In this document: positions 23,310 through 32,600 of the stretch, piece after piece | Layout of the letters: every line of letters starts with the position of its first letter | Position numbering within the stretch: position 1 is the stretch's first letter | From: AC-32 sp963715575 | Lineage (GTDB): Bacteria > Actinomycetota > Thermoleophilia > Gaiellales > Gaiellaceae | NCBI GenBank assembly: GCA_963715575.1 | Contig: OY970250.1 | Span: forward strand, 2,418,001-2,482,000 | Direction of reading: 5' to 3' | Length of the DNA: 64,000 nt | Position numbers and translations under genes: made by a program | Notes under the pieces: model-generated | What the model was told of the DNA's origin: nothing | Database searches by the model: none | What the model saw: the letters and a program-made list of their open reading frames with translations, nothing else

Positions 23310-24646
23310 AGCTCACCCGCCGACGGAAGTGCGAGCACGAAGGTCGCGCCCTGGCCCGGACGGGACTCGGCCCAGACGCGCGCGTCGTTCGCCTCGGCGA
23401 AGCCTCGGGCGATCGCGAGTCCGAGCCCCGCGCCGCGCGCGCTGTCGCCGCCTCGCTGGAACGGCTCGAAGATCCGCTCCCGGTCTCCCGAGGCGACGCC
23501 GGGGCCGTGGTCGACGACGCGGACGAGCACGCGATTCGCCGTCTCGGCCAGCTGCACGCGTACCGGCTCGGGCTCGGGCGAGTACTTGAGCGCGTTCTCG
23601 AACAGGTTCACGAGCACGCGCTCGATCTGCTGCGCATCCACCCGCACGGCCAGCGGCTCGTCGGGCAGCTCGACCTCGATGCGGCCGCCTGCCTCGCCGA
23701 GCTGGCCGATCGCCTGCGCGACGAGCTCGTCGACTGGCCAGACGTCGGGCTCGGGTTGCGCCGCGCCGGCCTCGAGCCGGGAGAGGTCGAGCAGGTTGCC
23801 GATGACGCGGTCGAGCCTGTCGGCCTCGCCCAGGATGGTGGCGACGAGCTCGCGCCGGTCGTCCAGGTCGAGGTCGAGATCGGTCCGGGCGAGCGCGCTC
23901 GCCGACGTGAGGATCGCCATCAGCGGGCTGCGCAGGTCGTGGCTGACCGAGCGCAGCACGGCGGTCTTGACTGCGTCGCTCCGTCGCAGCGCCTCGGCCT
24001 CGAGCGCCTCGTCGGCCAGGCGCTCCCGGTCGATCGCCACGCCGAGCAGGGAGGCGAGCGCCGGGAGCAGCCGGCGGCGGGCCGCGGCACCACTGTGTCG
24101 CGGCCCTTTGAGGACGATCGTGCCGACACGCCGTCCGTCCGCAAACAGCGGTTGCCGCTCGCCTTCTGCCGTTGGGGCAGTGTCGCCGACGGAGATCGTC
24201 GCCTGCTCGACCTGCAAGGCCTCCGCCGCCTCGGCCGCAATCCGGTCGAGCTCCGGCGCCAGGTCGGGGTGCTCGAGCAGGGAGGCCGCGATCTCGGCCA
24301 GCAGCGCCGATTCGTTTGCCCGGCGCCGTGAGCTCGCCGCAAGCTCGCTGACGACGACCGCCGTCACCACGAAGACGCCGAGCGCGAACCAGTGGCTCGA
24401 CTCCTGCAACCGGAGCGTGTGCACCGGCGGCAGGAAGAAGAAGTTGAACACGAGCATGCTCGCGAACGAAACGAGCACGCCGGCCACGAGCCCCCAGACG
24501 ACCGCCACCGGGATCACCGCGAGCAGGTAGAGGACCGCAAGCCCCAGCACCGGCACGTGGTCACGCAGCACGTAGATGGAGGCGCTGACCACCGCGATCA
24601 GCGCGGCGCCGGCAACGAGCCCGGCCCATGGCCGCCGGAGGTTCAC
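23306..24646 (-). CDS. KdpD kinase half: DUF4118 membrane domain plus histidine kinase
   Basis: 446 residues from the GTG at 24646. Four membrane helices (~8-105) with the KdpD/DUF4118 hallmark NFFFLPPVHTL, a GAF-like linker (~115-200), HisKA with phosphoacceptor His in SVSHDLRSPLMAI, and HATPase with NLFENALKYSP, DHGPGV and GAGLGLAI. This is the C-terminal half of a standard KdpD. The N-terminal sensor half is encoded 5.3 kb away at 16945-18033. It overlaps both its neighbours: the oxidoreductase stop (GTGA) and kdpE. Confidence 0.9.
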   Translation of the reverse strand: MNLRRPWAGLVAGAALIAVVSASIYVLRDHVPVLGLAVLYLLAVIPVAVVWGLVAGVLVSFASMLVFNFFFLPPVHTLRLQESSHWFALGVFVVTAVVVSELAASSRRRANESALLAEIAASLLEHPDLAPELDRIAAEAAEALQVEQATISVGDTAPTAEGERQPLFADGRRVGTIVLKGPRHSGAAARRRLLPALASLLGVAIDRERLADEALEAEALRRSDAVKTAVLRSVSHDLRSPLMAILTSASALARTDLDLDLDDRRELVATILGEADRLDRVIGNLLDLSRLEAGAAQPEPDVWPVDELVAQAIGQLGEAGGRIEVELPDEPLAVRVDAQQIERVLVNLFENALKYSPEPEPVRVQLAETANRVLVRVVDHGPGVASGDRERIFEPFQRGGDSARGAGLGLAIARGFAEANDARVWAESRPGQGATFVLALPSAGEL

Positions 24647-25602
24647 GGGATCGAGAGCACGATCTTGCCGAACTGCTCGCCGGCCTCCAGCCGCTCGTGG
24701 GCGGCGCGCGCCTCGGCGAGCGGGAACACCGAGTCGACGACCGGCTTCGCGCGGCCGCTCTTGACCAGCTCGTAGGCGGCCTCGAAGTCCTCGCGGGTGC
24801 CCATCGTCGAGCCGTAGATCGTCAGCTGCTTCCACCAGATGCGGTGCAGCGCGGCCGGCGGGTTCGGGCCGCTGGTCGCGCCGCAGACGACGATCCGGCC
24901 GCCGGCGCGCGCCGATTGGAGCGAGGTCTGCCAGGTCGCCTCGCCGACGTGCTCGAGCACGACCTCGACGCCCTTGCCCTCGGTCGCCTCCTCGACGGCT
25001 GAGCGGACGTCGCCGGTCACGTGGTTCACGGTCGCGTCGGCGCCGAGCGCACGCGCACGCTCGAGCTTCTCGTCGCTGGAGGACGTGACCAGCGCGCGGG
25101 CCCCGAGCGCCTTCGCGATCTCCAGGCCGGCGAGGGCGACGCCGCTGCCGATTCCCCAGAGCAGGACCCACTCGCCCTCGCGTAGCTGCGCCTTCGTCAC
25201 CAGCAGCCGGTAGGCGGTCTCGAAGACCAGCGGGAAGGCAGCAGCCTCCTCGAACGAGAGCTCGTCAGGGAGCGGGTAGACGTTCGTCTCGGGTACGGCG
25301 ACCAGCTCCGCGTGCGTGCCGTCCATGTGCTCACCGATCACCGTGATGCGCTCGCCGTGCTCGATCCCGGGGTTGATCACCACCCGCTCGCCGGTGTCTT
25401 CACGGATGCCGGCGCCGTCGGCGCCGAGGATCCGCGGCTTGGGCACCGAAGGGAGTCCCTTGCGGATCCAGAGGTCGAGATGGTTGAGAGAGGCAGCGCG
25501 CAGACGGACGAGCACCTCGCCCGGCCCGGGCTCGGGATCGGGCGCGTCCTCGTAGCAAAGAACCTCGGGCCCGCCGTCCTCGTGGATCCGAATCGCCTTC
25601 AT
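24643..25602 (-). CDS. Zinc-free MDR-family quinone oxidoreductase
   Basis: 319 residues of the medium-chain dehydrogenase/reductase superfamily. An N-terminal GroES-like fold (VLVRLRAASLNHLDLWIRKG) is followed by a Rossmann domain with WGIGSGVALAGLEIAKALGA. Structural-zinc cysteines are absent, as in quinone oxidoreductases, and the usual catalytic Zn set is incomplete. It likely reduces quinones or enones with NADPH. It heads the minus-strand unit and its stop overlaps the KdpD kinase start, so it may be co-transcribed with kdpDE for no obvious reason. It diverges from queG across 18 bp. Confidence 0.82.
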   Translation of the reverse strand: MKAIRIHEDGGPEVLCYEDAPDPEPGPGEVLVRLRAASLNHLDLWIRKGLPSVPKPRILGADGAGIREDTGERVVINPGIEHGERITVIGEHMDGTHAELVAVPETNVYPLPDELSFEEAAAFPLVFETAYRLLVTKAQLREGEWVLLWGIGSGVALAGLEIAKALGARALVTSSSDEKLERARALGADATVNHVTGDVRSAVEEATEGKGVEVVLEHVGEATWQTSLQSARAGGRIVVCGATSGPNPPAALHRIWWKQLTIYGSTMGTREDFEAAYELVKSGRAKPVVDSVFPLAEARAAHERLEAGEQFGKIVLSIP

Positions 25603-25607
25603 CCGGG

Positions 25608-25613
25608 CACAAT
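25608..25613 (+). promoter_or_regulatory. -10-like hexamer before queG
   Basis: CACAAT, seven bases before the ATG at 25621, in an 18-bp divergent gap. The complementary strand offers GATTGT six bases before the oxidoreductase ATG, so the two cores overlap. Confidence 0.35.
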
Positions 25614-25620
25614 CTCCCAC

Positions 25621-26613
25621 ATGCAGGCCGAAGAGCTGGCCAGGCTGGGCGAGGAGCTCGGCCTCGACGCGGTCGGGGCGGCACCCGTCGCGCCGTACGC
25701 GGAGACCGAGCGGCACATCCTCGAGCGCCGCGCCCGCGGGCTGTTCGCGGACATGCGCTTCACGATGGCCCGCCCGGAGGTCTCGTGTCATCCCGAGACG
25801 CTGCTCGACGGCGCGCGCACCGTCGTCTCGGCCGCGCTCTGCTACTGGCTCGAGGGCGAGGAGCCGCCGTCGGGGCACGGGCGGCTGCCGCGCTACACCT
25901 GGTGGGACGCGTACGCCGTCCTGCGCGAGCGGCTGGGCGAGCTGGGACGGAGGCTGGGAGGCGGGTACCGCGTGCTCGTCGACGCGAACCAGCACGTCGA
26001 CCGCGAGGCAGCCGCGCGCTCCGGGGTCGGCTTCTACGGTAAGAACACGATGCTGATCACGCGGCGCCACGGCTCGTGGGTCGTGCTCGGGACGCTCGTC
26101 ACCACCGCTGAGCTGGAGGCGACGCCGCCGCTCGACGCGGGCTGCGGCTCCTGCACACTCTGTATCGACGCCTGCCCGACCGACGCGCTCGAGGAAGCAG
26201 GCGTGCTCGACGCGACCCGCTGCCTCTCGTACTGGACGCAGTCGGCCGACCCGATGCCGGAGGAGATCCGCGAAGCGCTCGGCGACCGTGTCTACGGCTG
26301 CGACATCTGCCAGGACGTCTGCCCCTGGAACCGCGGCATCGAGAGGCGGCGAGCGCGTGATCCTGGGACGCGCAGCGTAGAGGCGGAGCCGCACGTCTCA
26401 CTCGCCGACTGGCTCCAGGCCGGCGACGCCGAGCTCGCGGAGCGCTACGACCGCCTGTTCGTCCCGCGCAACGACCCGCGCTACCTGCGCCGGAACGCGC
26501 TCGTGGCGCTCGGCAACGCCGGCGGCGAGCCCTCGCTCGCCGAGCCGTTCGCGGAGGGCGACGACCCGCTGCTGCGCGAGCACGCCGAGTGGGCGCTGGA
26601 GCGGCTCCGTTGA
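25621..26613 (+). CDS. queG: Epoxyqueuosine reductase
   Basis: 330 residues. Catalyses the last step of queuosine synthesis on tRNA, using cobalamin and two [4Fe-4S] clusters. The cluster ligands are CGSCTLCIDACPTDAL and CDICQDVCPWN; SGVGFYGKNTMLI and CLSYWTQS are further family motifs. A HEAT-like C-terminus binds tRNA. With queA (43479) and tgt (44707) this shows a queuosine pathway. Its TGA overlaps the TTG start of the next gene. Confidence 0.93.
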   Translation: MQAEELARLGEELGLDAVGAAPVAPYAETERHILERRARGLFADMRFTMARPEVSCHPETLLDGARTVVSAALCYWLEGEEPPSGHGRLPRYTWWDAYAVLRERLGELGRRLGGGYRVLVDANQHVDREAAARSGVGFYGKNTMLITRRHGSWVVLGTLVTTAELEATPPLDAGCGSCTLCIDACPTDALEEAGVLDATRCLSYWTQSADPMPEEIREALGDRVYGCDICQDVCPWNRGIERRRARDPGTRSVEAEPHVSLADWLQAGDAELAERYDRLFVPRNDPRYLRRNALVALGNAGGEPSLAEPFAEGDDPLLREHAEWALERLR

Positions 26614-28408
26614 ACGGCGAGCTGCGGCGGCTGCGCGACGTCGAGCGCTGGATCGGCTGGGTGCGGCTCGGCGCCGTGCCGTTCGCGGTCTTCCAGGTGG
26701 CGATCGGTGAGCACTACCCGCCCGACTACGAACTCCGGGCGTGGATCGTGACCGGGATCTTCGCCGTCGGGACGCTCGCCCTGTTCGCGCTCGGCCGCCG
26801 GGAGTGGCCGAAGACGACGCTGAAGCGGATCGGCCTCGCCGCGCTCACCTTCGACTTCGCGGTCGTCTCGGCCTACACGCTGATCTACAGCTTCGAGCAG
26901 GCCTCGCCCATCCGTCAGGTGATGTACCTGCCTCTTGTCGAGGCCGCACTGCGCTACGGGATCGTGGGCGCGCTCGCCCTCACCGCCGCGAGCGCTCCGG
27001 TGATGGCCACGTACGAGTGGCTGCGCTCGGACCGGTTCGCGCCGCACGACTACCGCGTCGACTACGTCACGCTCCAGCTCGGGCTCGAGGTGCTGCTGGG
27101 CCTGATCGTCGGCTGGCTGATGCTGCGCCTGCTCGGTCAGAGCACGGTCGCCGAGACGCGCGCGGTCGAGGCCGAGAAGCTGCGCGACCAGCTCGGCCGC
27201 CGCGCGGACGTGCTCGAGGCGGCCAACCGCTGCGCCCGTGCGCTCAGCTCCTCGCTCGAGCTCGACCGGGCCTTCGACTCCTTCATCCGCGAGGTCCCGC
27301 GGGCTCTTGCCGTTCGACCGGATCGCGATCGTGCTGAGCGAGAACGGCATAGCGCAGGTGATGGCCGTCGCGGGCGCGGGTGCGGCGGACGTGCTGCCGC
27401 CGGGCTCGGGCAGGCCGATCCACGGAACGCTGCTCGAGGAGCTGCTGCGTACGAACCAGACGGTCTACCGGCGCGACATGGGCTCGGCGGACTACCCCGA
27501 GGAGGACGAGTTCCTGGCGCTCGGCCTGCACTGCCGGCTCGCCACGCCGCTGCTCCAGGGCGCCCGGTCGATCGGGATGCTCTCGCTCGTGCGCAAGGAG
27601 CGCGACGCCTTCAGCCAGGACGACATCGAGCTCGCGGGCCTGCTCGGCCGGCTCGTGGCGAGCGCGGTGCAGAACATCCGCGCCTACGAGAGCGAGCGCA
27701 AGACGGTCGACGAGCTGCGGCGCCTCTCGGCGCTGCGGGCCGACTTCGTCTCGCTCGTCTCCCACGAGCTGCGCACGCCGATGGCCGCCGTGATCGGCGC
27801 GGCCCGCACCCTGCAGCAGCGCTGGCGTGAACTCTCGCCCGAGCACCGCGAGTCGTTCCTCGAGCTGATCGCCGGCGAGACGAACCGGCTCGCCGAGCTG
27901 ATCGGGGACGTGCTCGACACCTCGCGCATCGAGGCGGGGACCTTCAGCTTCCGCTTCCAGGAGGTCGATCTCGGACAGCTGGTGCACGACGCGGTGGCGA
28001 CGGCGCAGCTCGGCCAGGACGAGGTGCGCCTGCTCGCCGACGTGCAGTCGCCGTTCCCCGAGATCCGCGGCGACCGCGACCGCCTGCGGCAGGTGCTGAC
28101 GAACCTGATCGACAACGCGATCAAGTACTCGCCGGCAGAAGGCGAGGTCGAGGTCCCGCGCATACCAGGAGAACGGCCGGGTGCTCGTCGACGTCCGCGA
28201 CCAGGGGCCGGGGATCGCGAAGGCCGACCAGAAGCTGATCTTCGAGAAGTTCGGCCGCGTGACGAGCTCGGGCGCCACGCGTCCGGGGACCGGGCTCGGC
28301 CTCTTCATCGCGCGCTCGATTGCCGAGGCCCACGGCGGCGCGCTTGAGGTGCAGTCGGCACCGGAGCGGGGTGCGACGTTCACGCTCGACTTGCCGCTCG
28401 CGGGCTAG
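26610..28408 (+). pseudogene. GAF-domain sensor histidine kinase, two +1 frameshifts as sequenced
   Basis: Three frames read in sequence give one coherent kinase of ~600 residues. Frame 1 (TTG 26610, in a TTGA overlap with queG) has five to six membrane helices and starts a GAF domain. Frame 2 (from ~27300) completes GAF (LPFDRIAIVLSENG) and HisKA (VSHELRTPMAAVIG) and includes NLIDNAIKYSP. Frame 3 (from ~28158) ends HATPase (DQGPGIAKADQ, TGLGLFIARSIAEAHGG). Both shifts fall within an identical word, GAGGTCCCGCG (27291-27301 and 28150-28160). Deleting one C at each site restores natural junctions (EVRGLLPFD and EVRAYQENG). Sequencing error is therefore likelier than gene decay. Confidence 0.8.
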
Positions 28409-28458
28409 GCCGTCCCGGCCATCTTGCGCTTCGCTCGACGCGCAGCCACGCTTTGCCG

Positions 28459-28588
28459 ATGGACGAAGACGTGATCTCGCGCGACGAAGTGGTGGCGCTA
28501 CTGTTCAACGTGAGCGACGTCGCTCGAGCGGATCGAGGACTTGATCGGAGGCAACGGTGGCGAAGAAGAAGAGACCAACGAAGGCTGA
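28459..28588 (+). pseudogene. Tiny acidic protein gene, apparently frameshifted
   Basis: The ATG at 28459 opens DEDVISRDEVVALLFNVSDV. A shift near 28518 would continue as SLERIEDLIGG and an acidic tail (EEEETNEG) to a TGA at 28586. The joined ~42-residue product has a coherent helical, acidic character; the unshifted frame turns into an arginine run. It overlaps the next small gene. Confidence 0.4.
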
Positions 28589-28697
28589 CCTCGAAGCCCG
28601 CGAGGAGATGGTCCGAAACGCCGAACGGACGCGGCAGCTCGCCCTCAAGGCCCAGGCCGAGCTCGACGCTCGCAAGCAGGAAGAGAAGGCCGGCTAG
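28557..28697 (+). CDS. Small Lys/Glu-rich helical protein
   Basis: GTG at 28557, 46 residues: basic VAKKKRPTK start, then one long charged helix rich in Ala, Arg and Glu (EEMVRNAERTRQLALKAQAE), probably a coiled coil. Its stop overlaps the convergent pafBC stop as CTAG. No family is recognised. Confidence 0.5.
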   Translation: MAKKKRPTKADLEAREEMVRNAERTRQLALKAQAELDARKQEEKAG

Positions 28698-30697
28698 GCC
28701 ACGCGCACGCGTGAGAGGCCGAGCTCGCGTTGCACGGCCTTGGCGCGCGCGACGATCTCGCGGCGCAGCTCCGGCGGCTCGAGCACGACCGCCTCGCCCC
28801 GGTAGCTGAGGATCTCGCCGACCAGCCACTCCGGGCTGCCGACGGGCCGCTCGGCGACCGCCGAGCCGTCCGCGAGCGAGCGGGCGCCCTTCTCCAGCTC
28901 CCAGCGGGCGATCTCGGGCGAGTACCAGATCCGCGCGGGCCGCGCGTCCCGGAACTCGTGCGGGTCGAACCCCTCGCGCGGCTCGAAGTGCCCACGCTGG
29001 ATCCGGGCACTGCGCATGCGGTCGAGACGGAACGAGCGCTCGCCGTCGCGCGTCCGGTCCCACGTGTGCACGTACCAGTACGGCAGCTTCCGTTCGAGCG
29101 AGTACGGCTCGACCAGGTGCGTCGAGACCTCCTCCTCGCCCTCCTTCAGGTAGTCGACCTCGACCAGGCGCCGTTCGCGCAGGCCGCGGCTGAGCGTGCC
29201 GACGAGATCCTCCTCGGCCCGCCGCACGTGCGGCTCGGGCGTCTGCGCGAGCTCGAACTCGCCGAAGGTCTCCTCGAGCTTCGCCCGCACGCGGTCGAGC
29301 GCCGAGCCGGCGTCCGCGGCGATCATGGGCCCGACGAACTCGAGTGCCAGCCTGATCGCCCGCGCCTCCAGCGGGGTCAGGCGCGGCGGCGCGCGGAAGG
29401 TGTCGCCGAACAGCTCCTTGTCGACGCGGATCGAGCCGCCGTCGAGCTCGGCGTAGACCGCGTAGCAGCCGCCGCCGAAGTTGACGAGGTTCAGCAGCGA
29501 GAGATGCTCCTCGAGGGACTCGAAGGGGATGTTGAAGCGCTCGACCAGCTCCTGCGCCGGGAACTCGGCCTGCGAGTCCTCGCCGCAGCGGTCCAGCAGG
29601 TACGCGAGCAGCGCCTGCAACACGGCGAAGCGCTCGGGATGGACGGGCGCGGTGGGCCGCTCGATCGCGTCCTCTTCGGCCTCCGGGCTCTCGGCGGCGA
29701 GTGCGTCCGGCGCGCCCTCGTGCCGTTCGCGCACGAGCCTGAGCGACCGCGCGACCTCGCGCCGCAGCTCGTCGGGCGCCTGCGGCACCGCGCGGCCGTC
29801 CTGGCGCAGCACCCACGATGCGAGCAGCGGCAGGCTCGAGTACTCGGTCACGAACACCCCGTCCTCGACCTTCGTGCCGAACGTGCGCTCGACCCACCAG
29901 GCCGTGTCGCCGGTGACTTCGATGCGCCCCTCGCCGGCCGCGTCGCCGATCTGCCACGGCGGGCGGCCGCGGTAACGATCGACGTCGAACTCGGCCGGTA
30001 GCCGGAAGTCGCGCTCGCGGCGGGTGGCGAAGCGGATCTCGCCGCGGATGCGCGAGACGCGGAAGGTGCGCTCGTCCTCGGCGTCCAGGTCGAGCCCGAC
30101 GACGTACCAGGCGCCGCCGTCCTGGAAGAGCGCGTAGGGGTTGACCGTCCGCTCGCGCTCCTCGTCGCGGGAGATCGACCAGTACGGGAACTTGACCGTG
30201 CGCTGCTTCGAGATCGCCGCCTCGAGCTTGCCCAGCCGGCCCTGCATCTCGACGGAGTACTCGGGGTCGAGCACCTCGACGCGCAGCGCCGTGTCGGTGG
30301 GCGCCTCGGCGAAGCCCTCACGGCCGAGTGCGAGGTTCTGCAGCGCGAGCCGCAACGGCTCGGCGTAGGCGAACTTGCCCTCGAGCAGGTAGAGGCAGGT
30401 TTGCAGCGCCGCGAGCTCGTCGTCGGTCAGCTCGAGCGGCGGCAGGAAGTAGCGCTCGGAGCGCATGTTGTAGAGCTCCTCGCCCGTGTACTCGTCCCGC
30501 TGCGAGTGGAGCGGGACGCCGAGAGCGATCAGCTCGGCCCGGTCGGAGTAGAAGCGCCGGGCGAAGGCCTCGTCCGACATCTCCTGGTAACCCTCGACCT
30601 GCCCCTTGATGTCGCGCGCGGTCACCGCCCGCCGCTCCGCCATCAAGAAGGCGACGAGCGAGAGCTGACGGATCAGCTTGTCCGTGTCATGCGACAC
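28694..30697 (-). CDS. Fused PafB-PafC WYL-domain transcription regulator
   Basis: 667 residues containing two tandem copies of a winged-helix plus WYL module. First half: helix-turn-helix ~1-70, WYL ~160-235 (KFPYWSISRDEERERTVNPYAL, cited as KFPYWSIS and RTVNPYALF). Second half: a divergent wing domain ~340-430 and WYL ~520-590 (VEPYSLERKLPYWYVHTWD). PafB and PafC are usually separate genes and form the heterodimeric LexA-independent DNA-damage activator of actinobacteria; natural fusions are known, e.g. in Arthrobacter. GTG start at 30697. No pup or proteasome gene is in the window. Confidence 0.85.
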   Translation of the reverse strand: MSHDTDKLIRQLSLVAFLMAERRAVTARDIKGQVEGYQEMSDEAFARRFYSDRAELIALGVPLHSQRDEYTGEELYNMRSERYFLPPLELTDDELAALQTCLYLLEGKFAYAEPLRLALQNLALGREGFAEAPTDTALRVEVLDPEYSVEMQGRLGKLEAAISKQRTVKFPYWSISRDEERERTVNPYALFQDGGAWYVVGLDLDAEDERTFRVSRIRGEIRFATRRERDFRLPAEFDVDRYRGRPPWQIGDAAGEGRIEVTGDTAWWVERTFGTKVEDGVFVTEYSSLPLLASWVLRQDGRAVPQAPDELRREVARSLRLVRERHEGAPDALAAESPEAEEDAIERPTAPVHPERFAVLQALLAYLLDRCGEDSQAEFPAQELVERFNIPFESLEEHLSLLNLVNFGGGCYAVYAELDGGSIRVDKELFGDTFRAPPRLTPLEARAIRLALEFVGPMIAADAGSALDRVRAKLEETFGEFELAQTPEPHVRRAEEDLVGTLSRGLRERRLVEVDYLKEGEEEVSTHLVEPYSLERKLPYWYVHTWDRTRDGERSFRLDRMRSARIQRGHFEPREGFDPHEFRDARPARIWYSPEIARWELEKGARSLADGSAVAERPVGSPEWLVGEILSYRGEAVVLEPPELRREIVARAKAVQRELGLSRVRVA

Positions 30698-30733
30698 CCC
30701 GTGCGCGAGCCTAGCGCGTTAGCGTGGTGCGGG

Positions 30734-31183
30734 CTACGCCGCGACCTTCGACCGCTCGAGGTGCTGGTGCGACGGGCAGTAGTCGCGCTCGGGCAGCGGC
30801 GTACGCTGGCACGGCTTGCCCTTGCGCGTCGTCGCCCGGCAGCGGGCGATCCCGCCGTCGAAGGCACCGGCCTCGATCTGGCTCTCGATGAACGCGACCG
30901 CGGCCGCCACGCCCTCGCGCACAGCCCAGGCCACCTGCGCCTGGCAGGTGATCGGGAAGTAGCGCCGGATGTCCTGGAAGAGCGCCCGGTCGGGCTTGGC
31001 GAAGTAGAGCGGGTCCTTGGCAAGCCGTTCCATGGTCTGCTCGCAGGCCTCGAGCACCTCGCGCCGGTACTGGATCCGGGTCTCACCCGTCACGTACGGG
31101 TCAACCAGGTCTTTGATCGACCGGTAGATGGCGCGTGAGTACTGATACATGCAGGCTTGAATCTGAAGCGTTCGCTCGTCCAT
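30734..31183 (-). CDS. Hypothetical protein with C-terminal Cys/His motif
   Basis: 149 residues. The first ~105 are helical and aromatic-rich (CMYQYSRAIYRSIKDLVDPY). The C-terminus has C-x10-C-x9-C-x2-H (CRATTRKGKPCQ then YCPSHQH), a small zinc-knuckle pattern seen in short DUF5763-type domains. An ATG with GGAG nine bases upstream. No signal peptide. Possibly a nucleic-acid or protein-binding factor; function unknown. It shares its orientation with pafBC, 36 bp downstream. Confidence 0.65.
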   Translation of the reverse strand: MDERTLQIQACMYQYSRAIYRSIKDLVDPYVTGETRIQYRREVLEACEQTMERLAKDPLYFAKPDRALFQDIRRYFPITCQAQVAWAVREGVAAAVAFIESQIEAGAFDGGIARCRATTRKGKPCQRTPLPERDYCPSHQHLERSKVAA

Positions 31184-31329
31184 CGTCAGTATCTCCGGCT
31201 TGTGTTGATCTCCCGCAAAGCTTTGTTAATAGGCGGTTAACCCTCTGCGTGGCGCTGGGCCGCGACGCGAGTCTAACGAACCCAGCCTGTGTTACAAAGT
31301 CGGCTACCCCGTTGGCTTCGCGGTAAACG

Positions 31330-32004
31330 TCAGCGGGTGATCCTGCGCGGGTACGGCTCGCGGTAGCTGCGGCGGTGCGCCTCGATCACGTGGCTCTGGG
31401 CCTCGGGCTCGTTGTCGTAGATCCCGTAGAAGACGACGAAGTAGCCGGGGTGGAGGCTGGAGAAGGCGGAGGACTCGAGCACGCCGACCGGCTTCAAGCC
31501 CAGGCGCAGCGCCTGCCTGGCCTCGGCGAGCGCTCCGGCCCGGCCGCTCGTGGTCGGCACGGAGTCGAGCACGATCGTCCAGCCGCTCTTGGCGGCCGGC
31601 CAGGCGACGAGCGTCGGCTTGGGCGGCGGCGGGGGTGGAGGTGCCGCGGTCGTGGTGGTCGTCGTGGTTGCGGTGGTGGTCGGCTCGGGCGCAGTCTGGG
31701 TCGGGACGTTCGTCGTGGAACCGGCGTCCGTGCGGACGATCGTGTCGTTGGCCGAGCTCGAGTCGTCGGCGAGCCAGACCGCCGAGACGACGCCGGCGAC
31801 GATCGCCACCACGAGCGCCAGCAGCGCCGGCCAGATCCAGTCGCCGGGGTACCAGCCAACGTGCCGGCGCCAGCGTGCGCCGAGCCGGGTGACCAGGCTC
31901 GGCCGCGCGGGCAGCCGCTCGCCGCACTCCAGGCAGTACTCCTGGCCCTCGCTGTACGGCGTGCTGCAGCGCGGGCAGCGCCGGGTGTCCTCGGGCTGCG
32001 CCAC
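31330..32004 (-). CDS. Zinc-ribbon membrane protein with SPOR-like C-terminus
   Basis: 224 residues: N-terminal zinc ribbon (CPRCST and CLECGE, residues ~10-30), one membrane helix (~57-80), an extracytoplasmic Thr/Pro linker of ~45 residues, and a C-terminal domain with WTIVLDSVPTTSGRAGALAEA and GYFVVFYGIYDNEPEA. That repeats the strand-helix pattern of SPOR domains, which bind glycan strands lacking stem peptides at the division septum. The ribbon would lie in the cytoplasm. GTG start just past the TGA of the upstream gene, so they are coupled. Confidence 0.75.
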   Translation of the reverse strand: MAQPEDTRRCPRCSTPYSEGQEYCLECGERLPARPSLVTRLGARWRRHVGWYPGDWIWPALLALVVAIVAGVVSAVWLADDSSSANDTIVRTDAGSTTNVPTQTAPEPTTTATTTTTTTAAPPPPPPPKPTLVAWPAAKSGWTIVLDSVPTTSGRAGALAEARQALRLGLKPVGVLESSAFSSLHPGYFVVFYGIYDNEPEAQSHVIEAHRRSYREPYPRRITR

Positions 32005-32568
32005 TCAGCGCTCCCAGGGATCGGCCGAGTGCAGGATCGTCTCGTCGGCCGCCGGCTCAGGCTCCTCGCCCGCCGCCTCGGCCTCGGGCTCAGGCTCGGC
32101 CTCGTCGCTGGTCTCGACGGGGCGGCCGCAGTGCGCGCAGAAGGTGGCGTCGGCCGAGAGCGGATGCCCGCAGCCTTCGCAGGCGACCACCGGCTCGGCG
32201 CCCACCGGGCGGCCGCAGTTCGCGCAGAAGTGCGAGCCCCAGGGCACCGGGGCGCCGCACTCGCAGGTCGTCGGCGCCCGCCGCGCGGTCGCGACCGCCT
32301 CGAGCATCGAGTCGAGCTCGCGGAGCCGGTCCTCGAGCGCGACGATCTCGCGGCACTGCTCGATCAGCAGCTGGTCGCGGAAGCTCGAGCGGCGGTACAT
32401 CTCCAGGGTCAGCCCGCCGAGGTGGCGGATCCGCTCCTCACGGGCCTTCACGATCGCGCGCCGCTCGCGCCTGAGAGCGCCCGGCGACGGCGCTCGCCGG
32501 AAGACCGGCTGCGGCCCCGCCGCGGCACCGCTGCTGGACCGCCTGTTTAGCAGGGAAAAACGCACCAC
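32005..32568 (-). CDS. Double zinc-ribbon protein
   Basis: 187 residues from a GTG at 32568. A basic N-terminus and a helical, coiled-coil-like middle (IVKAREERIRHLGGLTLEMY, LEDRLRELDSMLEAVATARR) precede two zinc ribbons: CECGAPVP...CANCGRP and CEGCGHPL...CAHCGRP. The last ~30 residues are very acidic. No membrane segment. Its stop meets the start of the SPOR-like gene, suggesting a joint role. Function unknown. Confidence 0.7.
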   Translation of the reverse strand: MVRFSLLNRRSSSGAAAGPQPVFRRAPSPGALRRERRAIVKAREERIRHLGGLTLEMYRRSSFRDQLLIEQCREIVALEDRLRELDSMLEAVATARRAPTTCECGAPVPWGSHFCANCGRPVGAEPVVACEGCGHPLSADATFCAHCGRPVETSDEAEPEPEAEAAGEEPEPAADETILHSADPWER

Positions 32569-32600
32569 GAGCGGCGCTAGCCTAGCAGCGGGGTCGGACC

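Noticed and set aside
27291..28160. Programmed +1 frameshifting in the histidine kinase
   Set aside because: No stop codon, rare codon or stimulatory structure is evident at either site, and deleting one C restores both junctions. Sequencing error explains it more simply.
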